Assembly (NCBI RefSeq): GCF_001750165.1
Contig: NZ_CP015411.1
Location: forward strand, 1,764,001-1,828,000
Length of the DNA: 64,000 nucleotides
Source of the DNA: Pseudoalteromonas luteoviolacea
Lineage (GTDB): Bacteria > Pseudomonadota > Gammaproteobacteria > Enterobacterales > Alteromonadaceae
Reading direction: 5' to 3'
Part shown: one piece after another, positions 34,201-42,175 of the stretch
Position numbering within the stretch: position 1 is the first letter of the stretch
Layout: every line of letters begins with the position of its first letter
Notes under the pieces: generated by a model
Told to the model about the DNA's origin: nothing
Database searches by the model: none
The model's input: the letters and a program-made list of their open reading frames with translations, nothing else
Translations under genes and position numbers: made by a program

Positions 34201-35216
34201 TGAATGAAGTTTTTATTGGTAGCGTCACGAGTATAGTCAATTAACCAAGCGTAGGGTCCTTTGTGTTGACTTCGGATGTCACGACTATTGCTAGAAGCGC
34301 CAAAAGCGCTCACATGGCCGTTTTTATATTTTACACTGAAAAAACTGTTGGTAGAGTTTAGAGCACCACTTTGTGTAACAAGCGCAAAGCTGTCCATTTC
34401 AGTTCTATATTTTGCACCGTGTTGACCATACCGACCACTAATTAGTATCAGTTTTTGCCCGTTTAAACATAACCTATCATCATTGTCATACTGTGGATTT
34501 TCGCTGTAACCTTCTTGTGCATAAGTAGCTGCACAACGGGTAATGGCGGAGCCAGCTGATAGCGACCAGCCCTTACCTGCCAATCCGCCACCAGAGCGTG
34601 AAGAGTAATTTAACGATACACTTGGTTGCATGCCTGCACGTCCAGCCGTTAACTCAATCGGCATTGAATAAGATGCCCCGCCGCCGCTCACCGCAGCACT
34701 GCCTTTAATTGTGCCCACATTATCTACATGTGGTGCGCTAGGGCTTATGTATGACGCGTTGTTTGGTGCAGATGTGGTTAGATCAGCATATTGAGTATCA
34801 AATATGTTTTGAACGACACTGCCAGACGCAACGAGAGAGCAACTACTACTATAACACGCCGCTACTCTAACTTGCGCAAAGTCGTTAAATCTGTCATCAA
34901 GCCTTATCGAATTGCCAGTTGTGTATAATAGGGTTTCCCATTGGCCATTGTCATTTAATACTTGAATCGCGTATTTTTCAGCGCCGAGATCTGCAGACCA
35001 AGTAAGTAAACGACCATGATTATCTTGGATAATTTTTGCTTTGTATTCATTGGCATCAATAGGGCGTGGGATAACAATAAATTGTTCACCTACGCCAATA
35101 GGAATAAATAAGCTGCCAGATTTGGCATACGCTTTTGAAGCAATTGCTGTCATTTGCATAAAGCAAAGCATTGCAATTGTGCAGAGTAACTTGGGTTTTT
35201 GTAGTACGCTAATCAA
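28287..35216 (-). CDS. Secreted SpvB/TcdB-type RHS polymorphic toxin
   Basis: 2309 residues. Signal peptide (1-31, near AYA-KS). SpvB-like domain around 160-400 (GAASYSMPIELTAGRAGMQPSVSLNYSS). Several FG-GAP/VCBS calcium-type repeats (DRNGDGARDW, GDMNGDSLPDL, GDFDGNGIPDF, ADLNGDGLKDW, DAQGDGLPDL) between about 470 and 940, as in TcdB-family proteins. RHS repeats from about 1380 to 1990, and the core terminus GRVYDYNLGRFMSVDP...DPTGY ending near 2037. The C-terminal ~270 residues are a linker shared with the orphan at 18.9-19.8 kb, then a distinct tip from about 2121 (CTLERVRQGLVRYPAPG...TYGVGTGPF). I recognise the architecture but not the tip activity. It is the only full-length toxin gene here. 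Confidence 0.88.
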   Translation of the reverse strand: MISVLQKPKLLCTIAMLCFMQMTAIASKAYAKSGSLFIPIGVGEQFIVIPRPIDANEYKAKIIQDNHGRLLTWSADLGAEKYAIQVLNDNGQWETLLYTTGNSIRLDDRFNDFAQVRVAACYSSSCSLVASGSVVQNIFDTQYADLTTSAPNNASYISPSAPHVDNVGTIKGSAAVSGGGASYSMPIELTAGRAGMQPSVSLNYSSRSGGGLAGKGWSLSAGSAITRCAATYAQEGYSENPQYDNDDRLCLNGQKLILISGRYGQHGAKYRTEMDSFALVTQSGALNSTNSFFSVKYKNGHVSAFGASSNSRDIRSQHKGPYAWLIDYTRDATNKNFIHYNYVEYGNNELLLDKINYTGNSKSHEGIHNIHFEYEHSGDPTTKYLHGISYDNTQRLKRIITKHNTHQTREYTLAYKTSLASGSDLLASVELCYGTTGSNCLPKTTFDWADQATKVKGTFVDINAGKSISAVLPNGDRNGDGARDWPGFYIDAEGNTTRNTHPMTDCEFSGTSGSKVNCNSQTADFNLDGLTDDFDFVPGSSGSKKKLVIYRSNKNGTSTKINTNIEIPQLSSFLHVGDMNGDSLPDLVIYEKTTSYSADSINFYYHSGNFGSPYSSSYKQELFKVNKRLNTATPSESYALGGDFDGNGIPDFYRVSHGTNDKGQGALTSIQLMSANGRLLSSFPKTVNLGDESDYIHRHENAWARFYRFADLNGDGLKDWFGWYKPKTNGSKLYVRYSTGGGSFSAPVYTGTNLHSRTFIFEERFGFGGDRESIRSAIIPKYGDAIKVADIDADGKEELLMPSGIKVRGCHNVSHFEFRGSSVTELCGEEIYTETVPSGNGRIKSVAGSYDRSIYSFVKLELKDGNFVRSSTDFIGSIYQSAMVDAQGDGLPDLVFNYGCERGSSSSNCRFLDRTPTGYAEGKVNISRNYGTGSGTNGSRYRPVDLLNSVTNGEGLKSEWQYRPLSSSVSTGITGLSKLYQSDTATVKGYQNFTSSMYVVNEFKQDNGIRGDFVRRYAYRGALFNNQGRGFTGFRSIIEADITKGLITQSDFRQHFPYSGKLKRKATFALSEYPKNGSALNSVENQAISQSETSWADNSNHKVSGVYNIYANSSYEVTRDLDTKNVLVEKRTTVLSIDAYGNIIKSEQTLDDNTGVVKTITENTYQNNASNWWINKLVTSTVTKEFVSSRSSNDPYYQYRGSEKPLDSTTRITTNYSNFNNARKAEKVVVSASSGEGHQTEYQFNSYGLPTRTTKTARVYNDARWTNQSRSESISYTLNGGSASASGYYVYEMVNAKGHKTRIITDPKTGLKKEVHKQVNSTNYLTKNFGYDNYLRPYSQKIAGSPTLYTAVQRAGNFAPSNAVKQIKTVAAGAPEQVVFIDKLGRTIRTMIMGQDNAWIMTDTTFNAKGYPLFESQPYKSGLTKYGVHYENYDVLGRVDRKVTDQQCSPFASGTMTAQYTYNGFKTNINVSESCYNIHLGEMSRSYNGLNQLIETVDALGGRTRYAYNGQGLPIVIRDANGFNILAKYDAFGNKLRVVDPNQGSTNFVYNGFGEVQRETRGNSKSVHYNVDVLGRIIKRNATGESSYSYTFDTRSYGQLSSSVGNGVTHSYLYDNVGRPISHTVSGDNHSFTTKTFYDANYGRIKGMRYPNNLTLEYIYDDKGYQTETKNKASGYRFQQVTARDVFGAIQSQTLGNGLKTNTYYSRQTGQMVEHYTHKNNTNLLSIQYTAYDGFGNLKGMSVASGSIADRNEYDETYQYDHLHRLKSNQIQGYTTISYAYDAVGNITKKSDYASTYNYTTRLSGHSGGGANAVKQVNKNGRWVGFSYDGRGNMIRGDGLSAATYNAMDKPTRITKHGITADFVYGPDHMRFKQVQSGKTTYYAGKHYEIDVEGNKTTTRAYIGDVAVISTKSGSSPYIRYLHKDRLGSARLITNANGYVISERNFDPFGKPRAASGALKFTAKLDDIKSAKTNRGFTDHEHLDALQLIHMNGRVYDYNLGRFMSVDPIIQSPGNSQSVNPYSYIMNNPLGGTDPTGYSSACQSKGTRAKSEPTPGCANAMSYEVGDKDKFFVDGGNLIVDVGGKGENFIKVDTMKRSGANGVVQNIDLIKGTVTFDIGSQESNNHSLPNSPMRNGHKVRQRDGTVFTPSKENGVLSVDADGVPKFDKNHDDYHEYYLNNSCSKAIPGCTLERVRQGLVRYPAPGANGKSATQDEQIGYALGVGLVRHEISKNGTVINVTLPPNESGIFRHILAPGIVRRWVSEDRNNVYIHTYGVGTGPFATLNEGLKNVVWYPVDTGAFDWATGPNR

Positions 35217-35849
35217 TGCGTAAGACTCCTTTTAAATATGCGCAGTAGCATCGCCAGTTATAACCAGTACTTACTTAGTCATGATTAAAAACATGCGATG
35301 GTTACTTCTATCAAAATGGTTATTGAGGAAATAGCCATTACCTTTGTTAATTGAAATCCGCGCAATATACATAAAACCACACTAGTGAACAAGTTTTAGG
35401 TACTTATTATTAACGTTTTTATATACATTGATGGCGTTTGGTTACTAAGGTTTTGAAAAGTTAACTTTGGTAAGTGAGTAAAGTCATTTATTTACATGGG
35501 GTTGCGTAAAAAACAAGGGTGGTATGTAAATTTTGTTACATGCAAATTGCGAAATAAAAAGTCTTTTTTAAATTTGTATTTTGAAAATTCGTCAAAAGCT
35601 GAATTGCAAACTTTAGAATTTGAGTGTGGTAAACAGAAATAAAACATAAAATGAACATTGGGGTATATGTCCCCTTTGTTTTTGTCACATAAATAAGCGC
35701 TTAAGTTAGGTTCATTTCTAGTTGAGTTTGATACTGTTAGGTAGCTTTACAAGTGGTATAAATGGGGCATCGCAACAAAGGCGGGTTTCATGTAAGTAAT
35801 CATACTTTAAACGCTATAATAAAGATTTAGTACGAGTGGAAAAATACGG
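35217..35849. other. Intergenic region upstream of the SpvB-RHS gene
   Basis: About 630 bp, AT-rich, with no convincing ORF. It probably contains the promoter of the minus-strand toxin gene. A GGTATAAATGGGGCATCGC stretch at 35756-35774 loosely resembles the Y1 right end. Nothing firmer seen. Confidence 0.4.
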
Positions 35850-36046
35850 GTGAAATTTTTCAAATTTTTATCGATTTTTTTGGGGGGATTTTAACCCTCT
35901 TAGGGCACATAAGCTTATATTCATTTTTAGGCAACTCCACAAACTATAAGTTTGGAACAGAAGTGGGGGGCTTGACCTATCAAACGGAAAATCATTATCT
36001 TCTATTCAATATTTTAATTGGAGGCAGTTTTTTTATTTGTTGCTAG
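35850..36046 (+). pseudogene. Small membrane protein gene broken at a T/G homopolymer
   Basis: A GTG at 35850 begins KFFKFLSIFLGG. Shifting frame at the T7-G6 run (35874-35887) gives a continuous small membrane protein with a second hydrophobic stretch, ending at TAG 36044-36046. Without the shift each half is very short. It is either a decayed gene or a sequencing error in the homopolymer. Confidence 0.3.
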
Positions 36047-36120
36047 AAAGTTGAGCCAGTCAGCGAAATAGAGGTAACCACTTGTAGAGCTTTTCATATG
36101 TATTCGTAAACAAATAAGCA

Positions 36121-36149
36121 TGACATACACGGAGTGACCATATATGTCA
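36121..36149. repeat. 29-bp palindromic repeat
   Basis: TGACATA...TATGTCA arms around a GGAGTGACC centre, a diverged copy of the palindrome found at 5939, 9420, 16825, 18580 and 44975. The rest of 36047-36427 shows no convincing gene; short ORFs cross the repeat on both strands. Confidence 0.65.
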
Positions 36150-36427
36150 TGATTAGCTTTTTCATGTTTAATTACTTTTCCGATATTGAGAGAAACAACA
36201 CCATAATACATGATGAAGAATGCATGACTATAATCACTGAAAATCATGCACTTTTTCCAGTTGTGATTCAAGGGCTTGATTTGCCACTACATACTAATGC
36301 CAAGCCTAAAATGCTAATTAAAACTATTTAAAAAATTTCAACTTTTACTATTTCTGTATTTTCATTCTAGTTTATTTCATAGAATTACAGTCAATCACCC
36401 TTAAACTAAATTACAAAGAGCACCTTC

Positions 36428-36751
36428 TTAATCTTTAAGGTAAATCCCTACTATATTACCGAATGGATTACTTGTACTGTTTACACATTTATCAAATCTC
36501 ACTTTAACTTTTTTACCTGCTGTTTGTGCTGTGAGTAAAATTGAGAAGATTGCATCATATTTCTTGTGAGATGGACTCAAATGGTAGACTGAGGTAGAAC
36601 ACCCAGTCGCCGGCAAATTTACATATGTATCCCCGTTGCTGTTAAAAACATGTAAATTCGTAGGCGCAGAGTAAGTCGTTGTTCCTGGTGTATTCATACC
36701 AGCATAACTAAAGCCTGAAACTAATAATAATGACAAAAGTAAATTTTTCAT
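36428..36751 (-). CDS. Small secreted protein (paralogue set, member 1)
   Basis: 107 residues, signal peptide 1-17 (SYA-GM). The mature part has two cysteines and ends ILLTAQTAGKKVKVRFDKC...VGIYLKD. The same layout (signal peptide, small-residue helix 'LxAA..', VxVxxD..C, terminal V-I-x-L) occurs in the 38857 and 43723 genes, so the three appear to be distant paralogues. Function unknown. Confidence 0.65.
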   Translation of the reverse strand: MKNLLLSLLLVSGFSYAGMNTPGTTTYSAPTNLHVFNSNGDTYVNLPATGCSTSVYHLSPSHKKYDAIFSILLTAQTAGKKVKVRFDKCVNSTSNPFGNIVGIYLKD

Positions 36752-36992
36752 GTTATTCCTTAATAATAAAATTCACAGGCTCAGAATAAGTCTCTGCCCC
36801 TGAGTTGCTCATAACAGAATAACTAAAAGTTGAAGATTAAAAAGTGACAAAAGTAATTTTTTAACAATGAATTCTTGATTATAATTGATTTAGCTTTGCT
36901 AATTTTAATAACGTGAAAATGAACATGATTTATATTTTTCAACATAAATTCAGTTTGAAGTTTTTGGGGGGTATTAAAAATATAGTAGGCAA
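36752..36992. other. Short intergenic region, degraded duplicate
   Basis: 36770-36870 repeats, in diverged form, the beginning of the neighbouring gene on the minus strand (AAATTCACAGGCTCAGAATAAGTC against the signal-peptide region). It suggests a decayed tandem copy. No intact ORF. Confidence 0.4.
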
Positions 36993-37078
36993 AAATTAAA
37001 CATAACTCTCATTTCAATGTGGGTCACCCCTGATAGGGTAGGCTTCGAAAGTTGATATCAGTGGGTGTTATCTCAAAT
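36993..37078. repeat. REPIN/MITE-like repeat M2
   Basis: ATTAAACATAACTCTCATTT at the left, GGGTCACCCCTGATAGGGTA inside, GTGGGTGTTATCTC at the right. A diverged member of the family. Confidence 0.75.
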
Positions 37079-37344
37079 TTGAACTGGCTTTTGTTTAATT
37101 CGTCACACTTAATTCTATATCAACACCTCACTTTTTCCCCTTTTATAATCTCTATTATGTAACAAGCGACTCGAGCCTTTTAACCTTATTTTCTATTAGC
37201 TCAAACCTTCAATTGCATACTTATGAAGCTAGGGTCTAAAGTAGTGTGAAGCAAGTGACTTGACCCCTTTCCATCCCCGTCTATTTGTCCGTAACTTTTT
37301 TATTGTCGTTTCGATTTTCTAATATTTAAAAGAACTACGTCCGC
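37079..37344. other. Intergenic region without recognised feature
   Basis: About 265 bp between repeat M2 and the membrane protein gene. No ORF, repeat or terminator recognised. Confidence 0.4.
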
Positions 37345-37752
37345 TTATGCTTCTTGCATAGCGGGAGTTTGCGCATGTTTAATACTAGAACACACAGAAA
37401 ACAACGTCATCATGATGAGGATCCAGGTATTTATCCAAGCCGGAATGAAGATAACAGGCAGAGACAAAGATGATAGTGAAATAGCATAAATCGAACTCAG
37501 AATATTTGCCAAAATACAAAGCCTACAGATTATCTTTGTGGGTTCCATAACACGACAAACATTAATCACCCCAGTTAAGAAGTAAATGAGACATATAGTT
37601 GGCCAAGAGAGTTGGTCAAAGGAAAACTCTTTGGGCATATTCAAAAAATTTATATTTTCAGGAAACATATATGTAGCGAACACAGTTATTCCAAACCCTA
37701 CACCACCTAATAAAACAAGAAAAATAAAAATTCCGTCTAGTTTCTTAATCAT
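37345..37752 (-). CDS. Unrecognised membrane protein
   Basis: 135 residues from the ATG preceded by GGAGGAAGTGAA, which decides against the start seven codons upstream. Four hydrophobic segments (about 7-27, 43-60, 70-90, 95-117). No family recognised; no obvious operon partner. Confidence 0.65.
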   Translation of the reverse strand: MIKKLDGIFIFLVLLGGVGFGITVFATYMFPENINFLNMPKEFSFDQLSWPTICLIYFLTGVINVCRVMEPTKIICRLCILANILSSIYAISLSSLSLPVIFIPAWINTWILIMMTLFSVCSSIKHAQTPAMQEA

Positions 37753-37951
37753 TTCACTTCCTCCGTGTAACACATAGTTAATAGTATTTTTTACGTAATT
37801 ATTTACGAAATAAACGTATGATTTCTGCGCTATTCAGCGCAGCCACCACATTAAAAAGCGTCCATGATAACTAAAAAAGAACTTGTTGCAGAAGTTAGCC
37901 ATATCAAGAATACTGCCTTGTGATTCCATATTCAGTTACCTTGCAGAGCCG

Positions 37952-38671
37952 CTAGCGATTAACATCGTACCAATTTTTATCCAGATACTCGCGATCTTCT
38001 CCAAGCATGGCGCTTCGAACCTGACATGGATTCGCGAAAATACGAACAAAATGCCAATCTCCGAATTCGTCAAACTTTCTGCAAGATGTGATTACAGACG
38101 CAGAGGTAATTATTGTATGTTGCCTGCCTGATTTGCGACCATGCAACTTGAGCCTGTGCATAAAGTCGACGTCTTCCGCAATATGGCGTTTTTCATCGAA
38201 TCCGCCGATTGCGTCAAAATCAGACTTTTTGAACCAGTACATACCAAAAGATAGTCCAAGAAAAAATGAAGGGACGAGCATCATGCTATACCCAACGGCA
38301 ATACCAGGAGATAGTCTTTCGGGTTTAATCCGTATTCCCCCACCCAACACGTTTGTACGTTTTGAATGCCTGTATATTTCAGCCAAAACGCCATCAGACA
38401 TCCAACTATCAGCATCTATGGTGACAACCCATTCAGTTTTTGCGTGTGCAACGCCGGTGTTTCTGATTTCTGATAGATTTTTTGAATCATTGTTAACCAC
38501 CATAGCGCCGTATACCTCAGCTACTTCCTGTGTTTTGTCAGTACATCTGTTCAAAACAACGATGATGTCGACTTGCACATCATTCGGTATCAATTGAGCT
38601 CGGATTGATTTCAGGCATCTACCAATATATTTTTCTTCGTTATGAGCTGGAACAACTACGCTAACCTTCAT
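37952..38671 (-). CDS. Family 2 glycosyltransferase
   Basis: 239 residues from the ATG preceded by AGGTGAT. GT-A fold: VSVVVPAHNEEKYIGRCLKSI at the N-terminus, TIDADSW as the DxD-type metal/nucleotide-sugar motif near residue 90, and a C-terminal GGFDEKRHIAEDVDFMHRLKLHG acceptor/base region. One or two hydrophobic segments in the middle (MMLVPSFFLGLSFGMYWF). It probably transfers a sugar to a lipid or surface glycan; substrate unknown. Stands alone. Confidence 0.85.
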   Translation of the reverse strand: MKVSVVVPAHNEEKYIGRCLKSIRAQLIPNDVQVDIIVVLNRCTDKTQEVAEVYGAMVVNNDSKNLSEIRNTGVAHAKTEWVVTIDADSWMSDGVLAEIYRHSKRTNVLGGGIRIKPERLSPGIAVGYSMMLVPSFFLGLSFGMYWFKKSDFDAIGGFDEKRHIAEDVDFMHRLKLHGRKSGRQHTIITSASVITSCRKFDEFGDWHFVRIFANPCQVRSAMLGEDREYLDKNWYDVNR

Positions 38672-38856
38672 TTTTATCACCTGTTAAATAGTAGCCAATT
38701 ATTCATAGCACCCCTGTCTAAGGGACGCAATTGTAGAGTCAAAAAATTCTAGGCAATTTTTGTAAATCGTATTTCACATTGGGAATACCTATACTGTGTC
38801 CCGTTTATGGTATTGTTTAAAATTTGTAAGTTAATTGTATTTTAGAGTGTGTAAAT

Positions 38857-39195
38857 ATGAAATTTTTATTTGGGTTGGTATTGTTAGCATCGTCTCTTCC
38901 TGCTTTAGCAGCATTTAACAAGTGCACTGGTGTATATGTAGGAAGAATTGTTATCAATAATCAGCTTGGTCTTGATAAGGTTGTCTTAATGGAAAGCCCA
39001 GAATCTACTAGTGGTTCATCTTGGGTTAACTTTGCAGGTTGGGACAAAGATGCCAAAAAAGAGGCTTTATCAGTTTTAATGGCAGCAAAAGTCTCTAGAC
39101 ATAGGGTTGATGTTGCTACAACAGCTGGTGATCGTTGCAGTATTGGTACTCCAAACCGAACTTTTTATGAGGTTATTCTTTCTACCAACCCATAA
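38857..39195 (+). CDS. Small secreted protein (paralogue set, member 2)
   Basis: 112 residues, signal peptide 1-18 (ALA-AF). Mature part with two cysteines, KCTGVYVGRIVINNQ and a C-terminal LSVLMAAKVSRHRVDV...RCSIG...YEVIL segment that parallels the 36428 and 43723 products. A REPIN-like repeat lies 38 bases downstream. Function unknown. Confidence 0.65.
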   Translation: MKFLFGLVLLASSLPALAAFNKCTGVYVGRIVINNQLGLDKVVLMESPESTSGSSWVNFAGWDKDAKKEALSVLMAAKVSRHRVDVATTAGDRCSIGTPNRTFYEVILSTNP

Positions 39196-39232
39196 TTATA
39201 ACAGTCAATATAGACTGTTTACTGGGAATTAT

Positions 39233-39318
39233 AAAAATAAACATGACCCCCATTTCAGTGTGGGTCATCCCTTATAGGGTAGGCTTCGAAAGCTAGTAGT
39301 AATGGGTGTCATCTCAAT
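39233..39318. repeat. REPIN/MITE-like repeat M3
   Basis: AATAAACATGACCCCCATTT, GTGGGTCATCCCTTATAGGG, then AATGGGTGTCATCTC. Ends match Y1 termini. Confidence 0.8.
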
Positions 39319-39625
39319 AATCATCCAGTGGGCAAGCCGGATGCAAAACAAAAATACTGTGAACACTTAAAGTTAAAACCACGAGGTAATTTGACACAGT
39401 GCAGTCAACTACTCGCTTAACCTTTAAGGCGTCCAAATATTTCATTTTCAACTTAGCATATAAAAGCTATGTTGTTAGTCATGTCTGAAATTCTTGAAAA
39501 ATAGAAATCTCAAAGTAAATCACCTCTATAGCTTAAGTGAATTAAGCAATTTTGAGAGGTTTGTTTATGTTTAGAAATTCACCGTGGGGAGTTGGGTTTA
39601 AATAGAGATGGGTGTCATCTTAAAT
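39319..39625 (+). mobile_element. Old, diverged Y1 right-end relic
   Basis: It follows M3 directly and matches the Y1 right end with many substitutions: transposase end (GGGCAAGCCGGATGCAAAAC), stop, hairpin (TAGCATATAAAAGCTATG) and right terminus GAGATGGGTGTCATCTT near 39604-39620. The divergence shows the family has been in this genome for a long time, well outside the main array. Confidence 0.8.
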
Positions 39626-39742
39626 AGATACGATCTTAAATAGATTCGGGTGTCATCTAAAATGATCATTGAGTTAAACTTACTAAGGTTTATCATGCAT
39701 GGCGAAGCCATCAAATAACGAACAATTAAATAAGGAATATTT

Positions 39743-41773
39743 ATGTCGAAATGTTTTTGGATAGTTCTGCTACTTGTAGCTACTTCATTGAGTAGCCATG
39801 TTAGCGTAGCAAGCACTCTAGGAAACGTTAGTGCTTTCTCTGTTTCAAAAAGCACGGTCACAGATGGTGACACAGTTACCCTAAGTTGGCAAAAACCACC
39901 TGGTTATACGGAAGATTTATATTATAACATTTATGTCACTAAGCCTGGTTCAAATAGGTGGAAATTTCGTTCGGATTATAAATGGACTTCTATTAGTCGA
40001 TATATGGAAGGGATTGGTACTCACAATTTTGAAGTGGAAGTTTGTAATACTAACGATGAATGTGGTCCAAGTTCCTCAATAAAATCAGTAGAAGTAATTA
40101 AGCCAAACCCAGTCCGCTCGCTAAAGGCATCAAAATACTCTGTATTTGAAGGTGAAGTGGTGACTCTCAGCTGGCTAAAACCTTCGGTATTTTATGCAAA
40201 TGCTAAATATAATATTTATACTCAAAAACCCGTAGGGTCTAGGTTTACATTTAAAGCTGATTATTCATGGACTTCAGTTCGTCGATATATGTCAGGTGTT
40301 GGTACACATCGTTTTTTTGTCGAGGCATGTAATGCGAAAAACATGTGTAGCTCTGTTCAAGAGCTTAGTGTTATAGTTAAGCCAAGCCCGCCTAATACAC
40401 CTCCTAGTATATCCCCTATTTTTGCTCAAAATACTGTAGCCAATACTGCTTTTACAGCAAGCTTTAACGTAAGTGATGTAGAGACCGCTGCAAACTCGTT
40501 AGTTGTAACTGCTACAACAGATAATTTAGCATTAATACCTAATAACAATATTGAGTTAAGTGGTAGTGGAAACAGTCGGTTCATAACAATTACACCTGCA
40601 AACAACATGACAGGTTCCACTGTAATTACTCTAACAGTAACAGATAGTGGTGGACTAGTTGATTCTGAATCCTTTGCTGCAAATGTTATGGTAATAAATG
40701 AGGACTTTACAGGCACTGCTGATGCATTTGACTCGACAGGTAGCGAGTGGAGATATAATGCGAATATTTGCGAATCTTATCGTGATGTTGAAAATTCTAC
40801 TTACAGGAAAAACACCCAAGAGTGCTGGCGAAAATATTCCTTTAATCATTACACAAAAGATGCTGTATTTCACGACAAATCAAATAATAAGCTTGTACTC
40901 AATTATAATGTAAAAAGAATCCCATTAGACTTATACGATGGTCGTGATACCTCTTATGGTGTTAGTCATTTTGAAATAGAAAAGCTAGACAGTAATGGTA
41001 ACCCCACATTTTATAGTGATAATAGTCCTAAGTATGTTTGGGGTGAAAAAGTAACAAATGATGGGTTGTTACATTGTTTGCCAGGTGAATATGACGATAA
41101 TTTAGAAACAGCTTTTTTAATTACAGCTGGGTATGCAACGTCAAATAAATCATTTCTTAGGGGGCGTGTGGAAGTGGATGTTGAGTATGTAGGTATTTTA
41201 AAAGGCGCACAACCTGCTATTTGGTTAGATTCACCAAGAATAAACCCTGCTATTGGTCAGGAGATCGATATTGATGAGTATGTTCCATCTATATACCCGC
41301 ATAGGAAAAGTATGCATTTTTTCAATGTGCATTCACATTATAGTTCAAATGAGGTAAGTCATTTGAGTTGTTATAGTTTTAATTATTCTGCTGGCTGTCA
41401 TTCTGTAAGTGATCACGTTGCTGCTAACGGACACAGTAAAAATATTGGATTATATTGGGGAACGGATGGCACTAGTGGTGAAGGAGGTACTGGTGACACA
41501 TACACATTAATTCGAGACGGTAGTAACGTGGTAACGTATACACAGGAAGCGCTTGAAATTAAAACACATCAACGGAATGTTACACCAAACCATGCTAAGT
41601 TAATATTTTCAATAGAGGTCGGAAAAGGTTTTGAAAATAACAATAGAACAAAGTTATGTGAAATTATTAAAAGCAGCGGTTATACCGAACGATTAAACAA
41701 TAATGAGAATGTCACTCTCGGTTCTATGATAATAGATTCGGTAAAGGTTTATTCAGATAATCAACTCTTTTAG
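39743..41773 (+). CDS. Secreted GH16 glycoside hydrolase with Ig/Fn3-like modules
   Basis: 676 residues. Signal peptide 1-24 (VSVA-ST). Two homologous Fn3/Ig-like modules (about 25-120 and 121-215, each with VTLSW, YNIY and WTSxxRYMxGxGTH). A cadherin-like module (220-315, VSDVETAANSL...VTDSGGL). A C-terminal GH16 domain (about 330-676) with the catalytic E-x-D-x-x-E motif at 507-512 (EIDIDE) preceded by AQPAIWLD. GH16 enzymes retain configuration and cut beta-1,3 or beta-1,4 glucans and galactans, including laminarin, agar and carrageenan; the substrate cannot be read here. The domain seems cysteine-rich for the family. Confidence 0.82.
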   Translation: MSKCFWIVLLLVATSLSSHVSVASTLGNVSAFSVSKSTVTDGDTVTLSWQKPPGYTEDLYYNIYVTKPGSNRWKFRSDYKWTSISRYMEGIGTHNFEVEVCNTNDECGPSSSIKSVEVIKPNPVRSLKASKYSVFEGEVVTLSWLKPSVFYANAKYNIYTQKPVGSRFTFKADYSWTSVRRYMSGVGTHRFFVEACNAKNMCSSVQELSVIVKPSPPNTPPSISPIFAQNTVANTAFTASFNVSDVETAANSLVVTATTDNLALIPNNNIELSGSGNSRFITITPANNMTGSTVITLTVTDSGGLVDSESFAANVMVINEDFTGTADAFDSTGSEWRYNANICESYRDVENSTYRKNTQECWRKYSFNHYTKDAVFHDKSNNKLVLNYNVKRIPLDLYDGRDTSYGVSHFEIEKLDSNGNPTFYSDNSPKYVWGEKVTNDGLLHCLPGEYDDNLETAFLITAGYATSNKSFLRGRVEVDVEYVGILKGAQPAIWLDSPRINPAIGQEIDIDEYVPSIYPHRKSMHFFNVHSHYSSNEVSHLSCYSFNYSAGCHSVSDHVAANGHSKNIGLYWGTDGTSGEGGTGDTYTLIRDGSNVVTYTQEALEIKTHQRNVTPNHAKLIFSIEVGKGFENNNRTKLCEIIKSSGYTERLNNNENVTLGSMIIDSVKVYSDNQLF

Positions 41774-41892
41774 CTATTTGATAAAAAACTCAAGTGGCTT
41801 TTGCTCAGCATTAGCCATTTTCTGTCTGTTAAAATGGATTAATAATCATGGGTTTAGTGACTTTAACCCAAACTTAAGAAGGTTATTTTCTA

Positions 41893-41982
41893 GTAAAAAA
41901 TAAACACAACACCCATTCTAATCTGGGTCACACCTGATAAGCGCAGCTTCGACAGTTGAAATCAGTGGGTGTCATCTCTATA
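41893..41982. repeat. REPIN/MITE-like repeat M4
   Basis: AAATAAACACAACACCCATT, CTGGGTCACACCTGATAAGC, CAGTGGGTGTCATCTC, between the GH16 gene and the dermatopontin-like gene. Nothing else seen in 41774-42175. Confidence 0.78.
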
Positions 41983-42175
41983 TTTATTTTCCTTTAATAT
42001 CAATATTTCTTTGATCAGCACTGTACTATCTTTTACATAACTGATAAAAGTGCAGGTATCTGCATTTTTAAATTGTAAATTGTAAAATTTCAAGTAAGAC
42101 TAAAAGCCACGACTAAGGTCTCTATTTATACTAGAAACCCTGACGTGACTTAAAAAATAATGTATCAATCGATTA

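Noticed and set aside
36014..36331. ORFs on both strands across the palindrome near 36.1 kb
   Set aside because: They cross a repeat, overlap each other and show no signal peptide, motif or ribosome-binding site.
37883..38597. Plus-strand ORFs opposite the glycosyltransferase
   Set aside because: The minus strand has clear GT2 motifs; the plus ORFs are antisense shadows.
40426..40873. Minus-strand ORFs within the GH16 gene
   Set aside because: No known motifs or ribosome-binding sites; antisense to a well-supported gene.
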